DNA of 35,657 bases from Betaproteobacteria bacterium TMED156 (GCA_002171155.1 NHHF01000084.1:3089-38745), one strand, 5' to 3'; counted from the stretch's first letter, positions 24,772-33,210 are shown. A program made the numbers and translations. Notes: a model not told the origin generated them from the letters alone.

Positions 24772-26518
24772 TTTTTTAAATAAATCAGATTTGACTCGCA
24801 GTTTATCAAAAAAAAATAATAAAAATGAAAAAGTTTTTAGATCAGATTTTTTAGTTAGGTATTTAAGGAAGTATAAAAAAGATTTAATATGGCTATTTTT
24901 AATAAGTGCCGTTGCAAATATTTTGATGCTGAGCCCAATGATATTTATGCTTCAAATATTTGATAGAGTTTTTATAAGTAAGAGCATGATTACTTTAGTA
25001 ACCATTACTGGAATAATCATTTATTTTTACGTAGTCACGGCTGTTAGTGAATGGTTAAGATCTAAAATTGTAATAGCTCTAGGTTTGAAAATAGAGAAGG
25101 AACTAGCACCAAAAATTTTCAAAGAAAGCTTCAAAAAACAACTAACTGACCCAGATAAAGATCCTGGGATTTTTTTAAATGATTTAACTCAAATAAGACA
25201 ATGGCTAACGGGAGCAGGTTTCTTTGCAATTTTTGACGCACCATGGGTGCCTTTTTACGTAGGTGTAATGTTTTTATTGCATCCAGTTTTAGGGTACCTA
25301 AGCATAGTGTTCATTTTATTAATAATTTTAATTGCCATTTTTTCGACAAAAGCAACGGCTGACCTAACTCAAATTTGCAATGATGAGGAAAGAAATTTAA
25401 ATACATTTATGTTCAGTAAATTAAGAAATACTGAAATTATTAATGTTTATGGTATGGCAAACAATTTCAGAAAGATATGGAATCAAGGAAGACTTAAAAC
25501 TATGAAATTACTGGCTTTCTCAAATTATAAAGGAGAGGCAATCCAACAGTTTCAAAGACAATTTAGATATTTAACAAGTTCACTTGCACTTGGAATGGCA
25601 GCACTATTATGTATGTATGGTGAGTTGACAATGGGAGCTATGATTGCAGCAGCGATGTTAATGCAAAGAACAACTGCTCCTGTCGATAATTTGACCAGTA
25701 GTTGGAACCTATGGCATTTAGCAAGTGATTCAATCAAAAGAATTGAAAATCTGATATCAACCGAAGAAATAGAAAAAATTGAAAATAATGAATCTTGTAC
25801 AGAATTAAAACTTGAAAACATTTCAATAAACAGTGATTTGAAATCCACTCCAGTTTTAAATGACATTTCTATAAAATTTGTTCCTGGCGAAATAGTAGCA
25901 GTTACAGGACCTTCTGGATCAGGGAAATCAATGCTACTAAAAACCATCTTAGGTATTAACTCAAATTTTGAGGGCAATATTTTTTTTAATCAATATAATG
26001 CCTCTGACTTAAGCGATACATTTTTTTCAAATCAGGTTGGTTATCTAGCACAAGAAGTAACCATGTTTAACGGTACTATTGCAGAGAATATTTCCCGAAT
26101 GTCTACTCCAGATTCAAATGAAGTTTTTACTGTAGCTAGACTTGTAGGTATTCACTATTTTATATTAAAACTCCCTGGAAGTTATGACACTCTGATAGAA
26201 GCTGGTACAGAGAGCCTATCTGGTGGAGAGAGACAAAGAATAGGTATTGCACGCGCACTATATAAAAAACCCTCCGTTATTTTATTGGATGAACCTAATT
26301 CTAGTCTTGATAATAAAGGTGAGTTAGCTCTAGCTCATGCTATGAGACACATGAAAAAATTAAATTGCATAATTATTGTTGTCACTCATAGACTGTCATT
26401 AATTCCAGCTTGCGATAGAGTGATAACCTTAAATAATGGTAATCTAATTAGTGATCTTGATATTGATATGTGGAAACAAAACCTGAAAAATAATATGGCA
26501 AAAAAAAATAAAATCTAA
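24761..26518 (+). CDS. Type I secretion ABC transporter, PrtD-like, canonical ATPase
   Basis: A 585-residue inner-membrane exporter subunit, second of an adjacent pair. A basic N-terminal stretch precedes the LRKYKKDLIWLFLISAVANILML block and FMLQIFDRVF, both hallmarks of the PrtD-like branch. About six membrane helices follow. The ATPase domain has Walker A GPSGSGKSM (383-391), Q-loop GYLAQE, signature LSGGERQ (486-492), Walker B LLDEPN (D510, E511) and switch H543. Only Asn513 in place of the usual Thr departs from consensus. Its start overlaps the preceding ABC gene by 11 bases, which favours stoichiometric synthesis of both subunits. The HlyD-type adaptor gene begins 11 bases after its end. 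Confidence 0.92.
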   Translation: MNLNFLNKSDLTRSLSKKNNKNEKVFRSDFLVRYLRKYKKDLIWLFLISAVANILMLSPMIFMLQIFDRVFISKSMITLVTITGIIIYFYVVTAVSEWLRSKIVIALGLKIEKELAPKIFKESFKKQLTDPDKDPGIFLNDLTQIRQWLTGAGFFAIFDAPWVPFYVGVMFLLHPVLGYLSIVFILLIILIAIFSTKATADLTQICNDEERNLNTFMFSKLRNTEIINVYGMANNFRKIWNQGRLKTMKLLAFSNYKGEAIQQFQRQFRYLTSSLALGMAALLCMYGELTMGAMIAAAMLMQRTTAPVDNLTSSWNLWHLASDSIKRIENLISTEEIEKIENNESCTELKLENISINSDLKSTPVLNDISIKFVPGEIVAVTGPSGSGKSMLLKTILGINSNFEGNIFFNQYNASDLSDTFFSNQVGYLAQEVTMFNGTIAENISRMSTPDSNEVFTVARLVGIHYFILKLPGSYDTLIEAGTESLSGGERQRIGIARALYKKPSVILLDEPNSSLDNKGELALAHAMRHMKKLNCIIIVVTHRLSLIPACDRVITLNNGNLISDLDIDMWKQNLKNNMAKKNKI

Positions 26519-26528
26519 AGGTATTTAA

Positions 26529-27626
26529 TTGAGCGCAGAAATTGTTGATGAAAATAAAATTGATGAAGAGTTTAAAAAACTAAGTGACACTTCAAGTTAT
26601 AAGCGATATGCTTTTTGGTTTTTGATTGTTTTTTTTGGAGGGTTCATCCTTTGGGCTTCTTTTGTTCCATTACAGCAGGGTGTTCCAACAAATGGAATGG
26701 TAGTAATAGATACAAAGAAAAAAGAGGTTGCTCATTCTTCAGGTGGAGTAATTAAAGAAATTTTTGTAAAAGAAGGTGAATTTGTTGAGAAAGATCAAAT
26801 ACTCTTAAAGTTGAAAGATGCGACACCTTTAAGTGATCTAGAAATTGAAAAAAATAAAATCAGAAGTTTAGAAGAGAACATCATAGGTGTAAAACTGCAG
26901 ATTGAAAGTTTTAATACATTGATGGAGAGCAAATCAGACCAAATAAAATCAATTGATGAGGAATTAAAAGGCATCATTGACCTAGTTAAAGAAGGCTATG
27001 CGCCGAGAGTCAGGCAACTTGAAATTGAGAGAAGGCAATCCGAAGTATCTAGCAAATATAAAGAAATTTTTTCTAGTAAGGAAACAGCAAAACAAAGTAT
27101 TTTGGACTTAAAGTATCGTTTGGAAGCTGCTAAAGAAAGAAGAATTAAAGCAGAAAGAAAACTAAAAGGGACAGTTATTAAAGCAGCTGTTTCTGGACAA
27201 GTAGTTGGAATCACGAAACAATCTCAGGGTGCTATATTAAAAGCTGGCGAAAAAATAATGGACTTAGTTCCTGAGAATGAGCAATTATTTTTAGAAGCTG
27301 AAGTTCTTCCAAATTTAATTGATAGAGTAAGCGTAGGTATGGATGTTAATATTAGATTTAGTAGTTTCAAGTTGACACCATTATTGGTAGTTCCAGGAAA
27401 AATTTCTTCAATTTCTACTGATGTTATTGAAAAACCGAGACAGAAATCACCTTATTATTTAGCAAGGGTAAAATTAACTGAAGATTCAAAAAAAGTTTTA
27501 GGAAAGAGAAAAATCCAACCAGGTATGCAGGTACAAATTGTCATAAAAACAGGTAAAAGAACTTTACTAGCTTATATTTTGCACCCATTGACCAGAAGAG
27601 TTGCTGCTTCATTAAAGGAAGAATAG
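26529..27626 (+). CDS. HlyD/PrtE-family periplasmic adaptor of the type I secretion system
   Basis: A 365-residue membrane-fusion protein linking the ABC pair to the outer-membrane channel. One N-terminal membrane helix (about 26-46, FWFLIVFFGGFILWASFVPL) is followed by a biotinyl-lipoyl-like half motif, a coiled-coil hairpin (about 95-210) and the second half motif (AAVSGQVVGI). The beta-barrel and a C-terminal stretch (IKTGKRTLLAYILHPLTRR) are typical of PrtE/LapC proteins. It is about 70-80 residues shorter than common PrtE proteins, mainly in the coiled coil. The start is TTG, supported by AAAGG 7 bases upstream. It lies in the exporter operon, 3 bases before the TolC-type gene. Confidence 0.93.
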   Translation: MSAEIVDENKIDEEFKKLSDTSSYKRYAFWFLIVFFGGFILWASFVPLQQGVPTNGMVVIDTKKKEVAHSSGGVIKEIFVKEGEFVEKDQILLKLKDATPLSDLEIEKNKIRSLEENIIGVKLQIESFNTLMESKSDQIKSIDEELKGIIDLVKEGYAPRVRQLEIERRQSEVSSKYKEIFSSKETAKQSILDLKYRLEAAKERRIKAERKLKGTVIKAAVSGQVVGITKQSQGAILKAGEKIMDLVPENEQLFLEAEVLPNLIDRVSVGMDVNIRFSSFKLTPLLVVPGKISSISTDVIEKPRQKSPYYLARVKLTEDSKKVLGKRKIQPGMQVQIVIKTGKRTLLAYILHPLTRRVAASLKEE

Positions 27627-27629
27627 ATT

Positions 27630-28970
27630 GTGAGAAAGTTTTTGTTTGGACTTTTGTTCAGCACACCAATGCTCTTTGTATGTAAAAGCTCTTATGGACT
27701 AGATCTAATTGAAAGCATCAGCTTATCAAAAAATAATGACTCTTTATTTTTAATTGCAAATACAAAAATCAATATAGTTAAGGAAAGTGAAGAACAAGCT
27801 TTTTCTCAAATGTTACCCTCTGTGTCACTCCGGATTGCAAGGTCACAAGTCAAGCAAGATCGTGAGGATAACTTGCAGAAGTTTCCAACGCAAAATTATA
27901 CAACTGAATCAGATGCCATTACTCTTAATCAGCCTTTATATCGGCCTCAACTTCTTAGTGATTTTAGAAGAGCTAAAAAATTAACTTCGTCCACTAGATA
28001 TGATGCAAGAAATGAAGAGCAGAATTTACTACTTCGAGTTTCATTTGCTTACTTAAATGCATTATCGTCGACTGATAATACTCAACTACAACTGAAAAAA
28101 ATAGACTTATTAAAAGAACAAAAAAGATTTGCTGAAAAATCTATAATAGCTGGTACAGCTACAAAAACTGATTTATTGGAAATCAGTGTCAGTCTAGATA
28201 GAGCAAATGCAACCCTCATTCAAATTGAACAACAACAAGAGGTTGCAATGGCTGAGCTATCTGTTTTGACAGGTAATAATGTAAAAAAGATCAATTCTTT
28301 TAATCATAAAAGTTTTAATCCTAAAGATTTTGATCCAGGTAAGCTTGAAAGTTGGCAAGAAAACTCTAAAACTCACAACCCACAAATTAAATCCCGTGGT
28401 GAAAGGCTTCAAGCAGCTGAGATAACAATTAAAAGTGCTAAATATGCACATTATCCAACTATAGATCTCACAGCGCAGGTTTCAAGGGGGTCAAGTGAAA
28501 GTACATTTTTTGTCAACAGTTCAACTGAAACACAATCAGTCGGATTAACTTTTTCTCTACCAATATATAGTGGAGGTTTTTTGAATTCAAAGGTCAGGCA
28601 ATCCATTCAACAGCTGAATTTGGAATCTGAAGAGCTAAGAAAGTTAGAAAATGAATTGAAGATTAAAATACAAGATTCTTATAACTCTGTCATGGAAAAA
28701 AAATCGCTGATAAAAGCTCTAGAAAAAGCCGAAGATTCTGCAAAAAATTTGCTTGTGGCGAATGAAAGGAGTGTTGAACTTGGAATTAGGCGACGCTTGG
28801 ATGTTTTAGTCTCACAACAACAATTAATTTCAGTTCAAAAAGATTTAGCACAAACTAGATTCGAGCTTATCAGTTCATGGTTATCACTACACTTTAACTC
28901 AGGCTTTTCTTTGGATAAAGAAATTGATTTTATAAATAGTTTTTTAATTAAAATAAGCAAAAGTTCTTAA
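27630..28970 (+). CDS. TolC-family outer-membrane channel of the type I secretion system
   Basis: A 446-residue outer-membrane efflux protein. A Sec signal peptide (about residues 1-23, MRKFLFGLLFSTPMLFVCKS) precedes a mature region with two long-helix repeats: TYRSF-type strands, FAYLNALSSTDN, then AEKSIIAGTATKTDLLEISV in the first and VGLTFSLPIYSGGFLNSKV and NERSVELGIRRRLDVLVSQQQLI in the second. The GTG start has AAAGGAAG upstream. It is the last gene of the secretion operon. Its stop lies 3 bases from that of the convergent FlhB-like gene, so no terminator fits between them. The cysteine in the signal region lacks lipobox context. Confidence 0.92.
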   Translation: MRKFLFGLLFSTPMLFVCKSSYGLDLIESISLSKNNDSLFLIANTKINIVKESEEQAFSQMLPSVSLRIARSQVKQDREDNLQKFPTQNYTTESDAITLNQPLYRPQLLSDFRRAKKLTSSTRYDARNEEQNLLLRVSFAYLNALSSTDNTQLQLKKIDLLKEQKRFAEKSIIAGTATKTDLLEISVSLDRANATLIQIEQQQEVAMAELSVLTGNNVKKINSFNHKSFNPKDFDPGKLESWQENSKTHNPQIKSRGERLQAAEITIKSAKYAHYPTIDLTAQVSRGSSESTFFVNSSTETQSVGLTFSLPIYSGGFLNSKVRQSIQQLNLESEELRKLENELKIKIQDSYNSVMEKKSLIKALEKAEDSAKNLLVANERSVELGIRRRLDVLVSQQQLISVQKDLAQTRFELISSWLSLHFNSGFSLDKEIDFINSFLIKISKSS

Positions 28971-28973
28971 AAT

Positions 28974-29288
28974 TTAAATTTGTCCCCTTACCTTAAACTT
29001 ATTTTTTTTGTAAGTTTTCTTCTCGTCACCTGGTTCCATTCCTCTCAGCCAATAAGCCCATGATAGGATAACTGCAACTGCAGTAAAAAGCTCTTTTGGT
29101 ATTTCTTTTTCAATATCTAATTGAGATAACGCAGCTAGCAACCTGGGATCTTCAGCAATGTAAACTCCTTGTTTTTTTGCCTCTTCCAATATCATTTCAG
29201 CAATATCTTCTTCTCCCTTAGCACTAACAATTGGAATTTCATTTTTCCCGTATTCTAAAGCAACTGCTCCTTTGTTTGTGTTTCTCAT
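28974..29288 (-). CDS. Stand-alone FlhB C-terminal-domain protein (FlhX-like)
   Basis: A 104-residue protein matching the cytoplasmic post-cleavage part of FlhB, the flagellar export switch protein: AVALEYGKNEIPIVSAKGEEDIAE, then GVYIAEDPRLLAAL and EIPKELFTAVAVILSWAYWL. The autocleavage NPTH motif is missing. The protein starts just where it would lie, with NTNK in its place, and no membrane domain is encoded. In Helicobacter pylori a similar stand-alone protein, FlhX, can supply this part of FlhB. ATG 29288 is preferred over the GTG three bases upstream because GAGG sits 7 bases before the ATG. It lies immediately after the FliK-like gene, whose stop is just upstream, and FliK is known to act on this FlhB domain. 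Confidence 0.88.
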   Translation of the reverse strand: MRNTNKGAVALEYGKNEIPIVSAKGEEDIAEMILEEAKKQGVYIAEDPRLLAALSQLDIEKEIPKELFTAVAVILSWAYWLRGMEPGDEKKTYKKNKFKVRGQI

Positions 29289-29290
29289 CA

Positions 29291-30391
29291 CTAGGCCTCA
29301 ATATCAATAACACTACCAAAAGAAGCAGTAACAGACTTTTTTGTAGTTGTTGTTTTTTCTGTATTACCTGGTCTTGCACTATTGTGTATGTCAAAAGACT
29401 GTATTTTTAGTCCGGAATTTTCCAACAGTTTTTCTAACTGTTGAATAGAACTTTTAGCCTTGTCTGAAATCTCAGTTCTTAGAGCCCACATAGTCATTTT
29501 TAATGAAATTTCTTTTTCAACGACAGTTCTTAACCAAACTTCACCAATCATTTCATTTTTTGTATGTAGATTGAAAGTGTAAGAAGGCTTTGGGTTTGAC
29601 TTTGTGGGAGCAGCCCGAAAAAAAGATAAATCTACAGAACCAAAATCTTTGAATGGTAAAAGAATTGAGAAGCTTAGTTCTCGATTTTGTAAGTTTTGAT
29701 GAGATTCAACTTGCGAGGTCTCAATGTCTAAAATTGCGCGATTAATATTTGAAGCATCCAGTCCCTTTTCATTCATAATACGACTTATTTGATATAAGAG
29801 TATTTTTTGATCAATGGGATGTAATCTTTGTTTTCTCGCTAAACGCATCTCTGCAAATATTCCAGATGAAAAGATGAGTTCTCTAATTATATTTGCGTTT
29901 AAATTTCTAATGCTTGGTCTTGCTCCTAGTAATCGGCTTATCAAGTCAGCTAATCCAGAAATTTGACCAAGGTTAACCAAACCTCCACTAGCACTAAATA
30001 ATTGTTGCAGATTTGCCATACCTCCGGAATGTAGTAGCAGATTCATAAAGTGAGGTGAAATAGGAGTGAATCCAGCGTTACCACCAGTGGATCCAGAAGC
30101 TACTTGAGACAATAACCCCGTAGGAGTTAGTAATGTAGACTGAGTTCCAATACTAATCTTTGCTTGAAACTTTGTATCAGAGGCTATTTGTGCATTTTTT
30201 GGAAGATCAAATTCTTTATTATTTATGATAAGTTTTGTTCTCTCAGCTCTATTTTCAATAACTGCTTGGACAGTTTGCCCGTCCTTAAGACCTAATGAGA
30301 GAGCCTCGGTTGAAGCTATCTTAAGAGTTCCCTCCAAAAAAATAGGATTAATTTTTGCAACGGCATTAATTAAATCTGGAGTTACTAACAT
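29291..30391 (-). CDS. fliK: FliK-like flagellar hook-length control protein
   Basis: A 366-residue protein. The N-terminal 110 residues include a beta domain (LKIASTEALSLGLKDGQTVQAVI). The middle is Gly/Ser-rich and low in complexity. The C-terminal region (about 240-345) matches the Flg_hook domain, with SFSILLPFKDFGSVDLSFF, EVWLRTVVEKEISLKMTMW and LEKLLENSGLKIQSFDI. FliK measures hook length and switches export specificity by acting on the FlhB C-terminal domain, a copy of which is the next gene. It could be a second FliK paralogue, with the main fliK elsewhere in a fliE-fliR cluster. GAGGAAG lies upstream of the ATG, and a 7-bp inverted repeat (30407-30424) sits in the leader. Confidence 0.82.
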   Translation of the reverse strand: MLVTPDLINAVAKINPIFLEGTLKIASTEALSLGLKDGQTVQAVIENRAERTKLIINNKEFDLPKNAQIASDTKFQAKISIGTQSTLLTPTGLLSQVASGSTGGNAGFTPISPHFMNLLLHSGGMANLQQLFSASGGLVNLGQISGLADLISRLLGARPSIRNLNANIIRELIFSSGIFAEMRLARKQRLHPIDQKILLYQISRIMNEKGLDASNINRAILDIETSQVESHQNLQNRELSFSILLPFKDFGSVDLSFFRAAPTKSNPKPSYTFNLHTKNEMIGEVWLRTVVEKEISLKMTMWALRTEISDKAKSSIQQLEKLLENSGLKIQSFDIHNSARPGNTEKTTTTKKSVTASFGSVIDIEA

Positions 30392-30445
30392 TTGTCTTCC
30401 TCAATCAGAATTTGTCTAAATTCTAATCACGCTACTATTTACACT

Positions 30446-31099
30446 TTATGGGAATCTAACCCAGCCATCATGAGGATCTTTATACACCTTTTTTTCAGCA
30501 GTATCTTTTTCTTCAAAAGGATTCACCCCATATGCCATTCCACCAGTTAATTCAGCTCTCAATGCATTAAGAGAGGGTATCATCAATATCGCTCCTGCTT
30601 GCATGGATGTTGGTTTGCCTGTTGGAAAAGCTTGTCTGTTCAGATTGATTATTGTCTGTCTTACCTTACGTATTTTAAAAGGATGAGTGCTTAAAATAGA
30701 CCTAATAACTCCATCAAGGGTATCACCCTTTTTTACTTTGTAAGAAGTACCTCCTTGATTAACCCTACTAATAGCAGTACCACTATACTGGGTTATAGGA
30801 GGAATAACTGTGTTTGAAACACCTCCCTGATTAATAGGGATACCACCTTGAATTAAAAGTGATCTTATTGCCTCAATAGATTTAGGATCAGAGATGCTTT
30901 TTGCCATTTCTCCTGGAATAGGACTTAATGAAGTGGGAGATTTTTTTTGTTCTACGCTCGTTGAGGCAGGGAAGCTAGGTAGCTCTGTTTCCTCTGAAAA
31001 GGTCATTTGAGGAAAGAGTAAATAGATAATTAGAAACCCCAAAATAAATAAATTTTTAAAAAAAGAATAATTCAATATCTGTAAATTGGTGTTTCTCAT
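30446..31099 (-). CDS. LysM/FimV-like periplasmic protein in the flagellar operon
   Basis: A 217-residue exported protein. A hydrophobic segment at about 15-35 serves as a signal or anchor. A Pro/Ser/Gln-rich linker follows, then a FimV-type LysM segment (SYKVKKGDTLDGVIRSIL, later INLNRQAFPTGKPT and AGAILMIPS), probably binding peptidoglycan. ATG 31099 is preferred over an upstream GTG (31105) because that GTG overlaps the ribosome-binding site AGAGG. It lies 13 bases (from this start) after flgT and before the FliK-like gene, so a role in positioning or stabilising the flagellar base at the cell wall is plausible. The exact function is unknown. Confidence 0.78.
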   Translation of the reverse strand: MRNTNLQILNYSFFKNLFILGFLIIYLLFPQMTFSEETELPSFPASTSVEQKKSPTSLSPIPGEMAKSISDPKSIEAIRSLLIQGGIPINQGGVSNTVIPPITQYSGTAISRVNQGGTSYKVKKGDTLDGVIRSILSTHPFKIRKVRQTIINLNRQAFPTGKPTSMQAGAILMIPSLNALRAELTGGMAYGVNPFEEKDTAEKKVYKDPHDGWVRFP

Positions 31100-31112
31100 G
31101 GTCACCTCTGAA

Positions 31113-32324
31113 TTAAAATGGAGTTGCAGTTATTGTAGATCTTGAATTCTTAGCCACAGGCCCCAAATTTGGACCAGCCACTTTCGATGCCTTAGCACGG
31201 TTAGCGGAGACATAATCAATTTCGATCAAAGCTATTTTTTCTAGCGCAGACTCCTCTAAAATGTGATTAGGAATCAAAGAGCTATCGATCAACAAAAGTT
31301 GGTCTCCAACTTTAAGTCCACGTTTAGAACCAGCATTTATTTCGATCACGTTTTTTCTCATCTCTCTGACGGTAAAAGTAATTTGTTTACATAAAAATGC
31401 TTCATTAGTTTCATTAATCAGTGTTGAAACACCATTAATAATAGCCGTTTCAAATTGAGTTGAATAAGACTTTTGAGTTGGGACTTCAAATTTTCCAATC
31501 ATATTTGCCTCATGGATAGCATATGCAATTTGAGCAAGACCTGAACGTGGCACCGGTAAAGGGGGAGGTGCCCAAGGACTAGGTAAAGGATAATTTGTAG
31601 ATAATATTATTTTTTTTGACCTTAGGTCTTCAATTGTATAAAGAAGGTTTATGACAACATGATTTCTCTTTAATCTGTGAGAAAAAACCTCCTCAGTTTG
31701 CACCATAAGTTCAATTGCAAAGTCTGCCTTCTCATATGATGAGGAAGTTAAATACTTCTCGTATAAACTCCCTGTTTGAGCAGCTGGACTATTTAAAAGC
31801 CAATTTTGGTTTGTCTGCAATCCAGTTTTAAGTAACTGACTTATTTTGTAAGAAATATTTTTCAATTCATGGTTTGGTAAGTTGAGACTTGACCTGCCAT
31901 TAATAACTTTAATCTGAGCACGCCTAAGATATCTTGGATCAAAAAAATTACAAGAACCTTTGTCTGTTGTTGGTTTTATTTTATTCACTACAAAAGGGAT
32001 ATTGGGTTTATTCGTCGCGGTAGAACCTGTAGTAATTACATCAGAAGTAATTCTTGTGTTTTCGTGAAGAGCACCAGATTCATCCAACCATGCACTAGCT
32101 TTAACCCTTGCTTGAGCCCTTAGGGCTTCGGAAACAAGTGTTTGCCTAATTGTTTCCAACTTTTCCTCTGCTGGGGTTTTGGTTTTGGATTCTTGTTCTT
32201 TTTTGATTTCTTCGTCACCAGGGTTCGCAACAGCTGTTGATGTTAACGTATTTTGCATCAGTGACAATACCATTAAAGGTATCAACAGTCCATTGTTAAA
32301 CCTGGAGTCAGAAAAAATAAACAT
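31113..32324 (-). CDS. flgT: FlgT-like flagellar outer-ring protein
   Basis: A 403-residue exported protein with an N-terminal signal region (LLIPLMVLSLMQNTLTSTAVA). Residues about 50-170 resemble the FlgT N-terminal domain (RAQARVKASAWLDESG, RRAQIKVINGRSSLNLP). The C-terminal domain (about 320-375) contains VIEINAGSKRGLKVGDQLLLID, a small beta domain typical of FlgT. In Vibrio, FlgT builds the H-ring around the LP ring and is needed to assemble the MotX/Y T-ring that anchors the sodium-driven PomA/B stator. That fits the pomA gene about 3 kb away. It is flanked closely by the FlgP-like gene (22-base gap) and the LysM-like gene. Confidence 0.78.
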   Translation of the reverse strand: MFIFSDSRFNNGLLIPLMVLSLMQNTLTSTAVANPGDEEIKKEQESKTKTPAEEKLETIRQTLVSEALRAQARVKASAWLDESGALHENTRITSDVITTGSTATNKPNIPFVVNKIKPTTDKGSCNFFDPRYLRRAQIKVINGRSSLNLPNHELKNISYKISQLLKTGLQTNQNWLLNSPAAQTGSLYEKYLTSSSYEKADFAIELMVQTEEVFSHRLKRNHVVINLLYTIEDLRSKKIILSTNYPLPSPWAPPPLPVPRSGLAQIAYAIHEANMIGKFEVPTQKSYSTQFETAIINGVSTLINETNEAFLCKQITFTVREMRKNVIEINAGSKRGLKVGDQLLLIDSSLIPNHILEESALEKIALIEIDYVSANRAKASKVAGPNLGPVAKNSRSTITATPF

Positions 32325-32346
32325 TACATTAAGCCTTTATTAATTT

Positions 32347-33210
32347 CTAATATATTGAAGCGAGCTGTTCAGCATAGTATCTGCGAAGATCTTCAACGAT
32401 ACTACCATCCAGTGATAAGGTTGTTTCGTAGGTGTCATCGCCAACAGGATTAATACTTACTACTTTAGCACCATAAATTATTCCTTCAACCTTTGTTCTG
32501 AAAACGTCGCTTTTTATGACCATATCGGCGACAGTGGTTGTGGCATCAAGATATTGTCCAAAAACTTGTTCTGATAGACCTCTGTATGCATCTAGTTTAG
32601 AAGCACGAATGGCAAGAAGTCTTTGTTGAGCTTGTACTGAATGGTGTTGGATACTGATAACAGCATAACCTGTAGCGCTTATGGCAGCTCTTCTCTTGAC
32701 TAATGGACGCATTAGACTTTCACCTCTCATTTTGTCAGCATCTGCAACTACTTCTCTAACCTCTTGAGATTCTTGTAAATCAAGAGCTCTTAACTTTTCT
32801 TCTACAGTCATTTCAGCTTCTGCAATAATTGCAGCTCTCTCGGATGAAGCTCTGTTAGCTGCTCTTTCAGCAGCCATTCTCTCAGAGGCAGCTAGTTTTG
32901 CGGCTTCGTCTGCTGCGGTCCGTTCTATAGCTGCACGGTTTGCGGCTTCGTCTGCTGCGGCGCGTTCAGCAATGGTTTGTTTTAATGATGCATTCATTGA
33001 TGCTAATTTAATTGAGGAGCGATCTGCATCCTTTGCTTTTCTGGCTACAAATGTAGAGTCAGATTTAGTTTTTTGAGATGCGAACTCTTGCTCAGCAAGC
33101 ATTTCTGATTTGGGAATAGGGTAAGAGTTTTTTCCTGACATTGGTATGCCAGAGCACCCAGAAATGATTATTAAGAAAGATGATAATGTTAAAGCAGCAT
33201 ATGGATTCAT
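32347..33210 (-). CDS. flgP: FlgP/LPP20-family flagellar lipoprotein with added coiled coil
   Basis: A 287-residue outer-membrane lipoprotein. The signal peptide ends at a lipobox with Cys19 (IISGC). Residues 82-123 are three 14-residue Glu/Arg/Ala-rich repeats forming a likely coiled coil. Residues about 175-287 match FlgP/LPP20: SATGYAVISIQ, LLAIRASKLDAYRGLSEQVFG, VKV-type strands and DTYETTLSLDGSIV. FlgP proteins are commonly much shorter, so the coiled coil looks like an insertion or extension. In Vibrio and Campylobacter FlgP forms an outer-membrane-associated basal disk that supports the motor. Start ATG 33210 has GAGGA upstream. It is the first gene of the operon, behind a sigma-28-like promoter. 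Confidence 0.82.
   Translation of the reverse strand: MNPYAALTLSSFLIIISGCSGIPMSGKNSYPIPKSEMLAEQEFASQKTKSDSTFVARKAKDADRSSIKLASMNASLKQTIAERAAADEAANRAAIERTAADEAAKLAASERMAAERAANRASSERAAIIAEAEMTVEEKLRALDLQESQEVREVVADADKMRGESLMRPLVKRRAAISATGYAVISIQHHSVQAQQRLLAIRASKLDAYRGLSEQVFGQYLDATTTVADMVIKSDVFRTKVEGIIYGAKVVSINPVGDDTYETTLSLDGSIVEDLRRYYAEQLASIY
32842..32967 (-). repeat. Three 42-base (14-residue) tandem repeats in the FlgP-like gene
   Basis: Residues 82-95, 96-109 and 110-123 begin ERAAADEAA, ERTAADEAA and ERMAAERAA: three copies of a 14-residue unit, equal to two heptads, with the start of a fourth after residue 123. At DNA level a 20-base stretch is identical at 32899-32918 and 32941-32960, so the first two copies are recent duplicates. 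This suits a coiled coil whose length could change by slippage or recombination. Confidence 0.85.

Noticed and set aside
30407..30424. Inverted repeat AGAATTT-GTCT-AAATTCT before the FliK-like gene as a terminator or riboswitch
   Set aside because: The stem is A/T-rich, has no T-run on the transcribed strand, and has no features of a known riboswitch. It may be chance.
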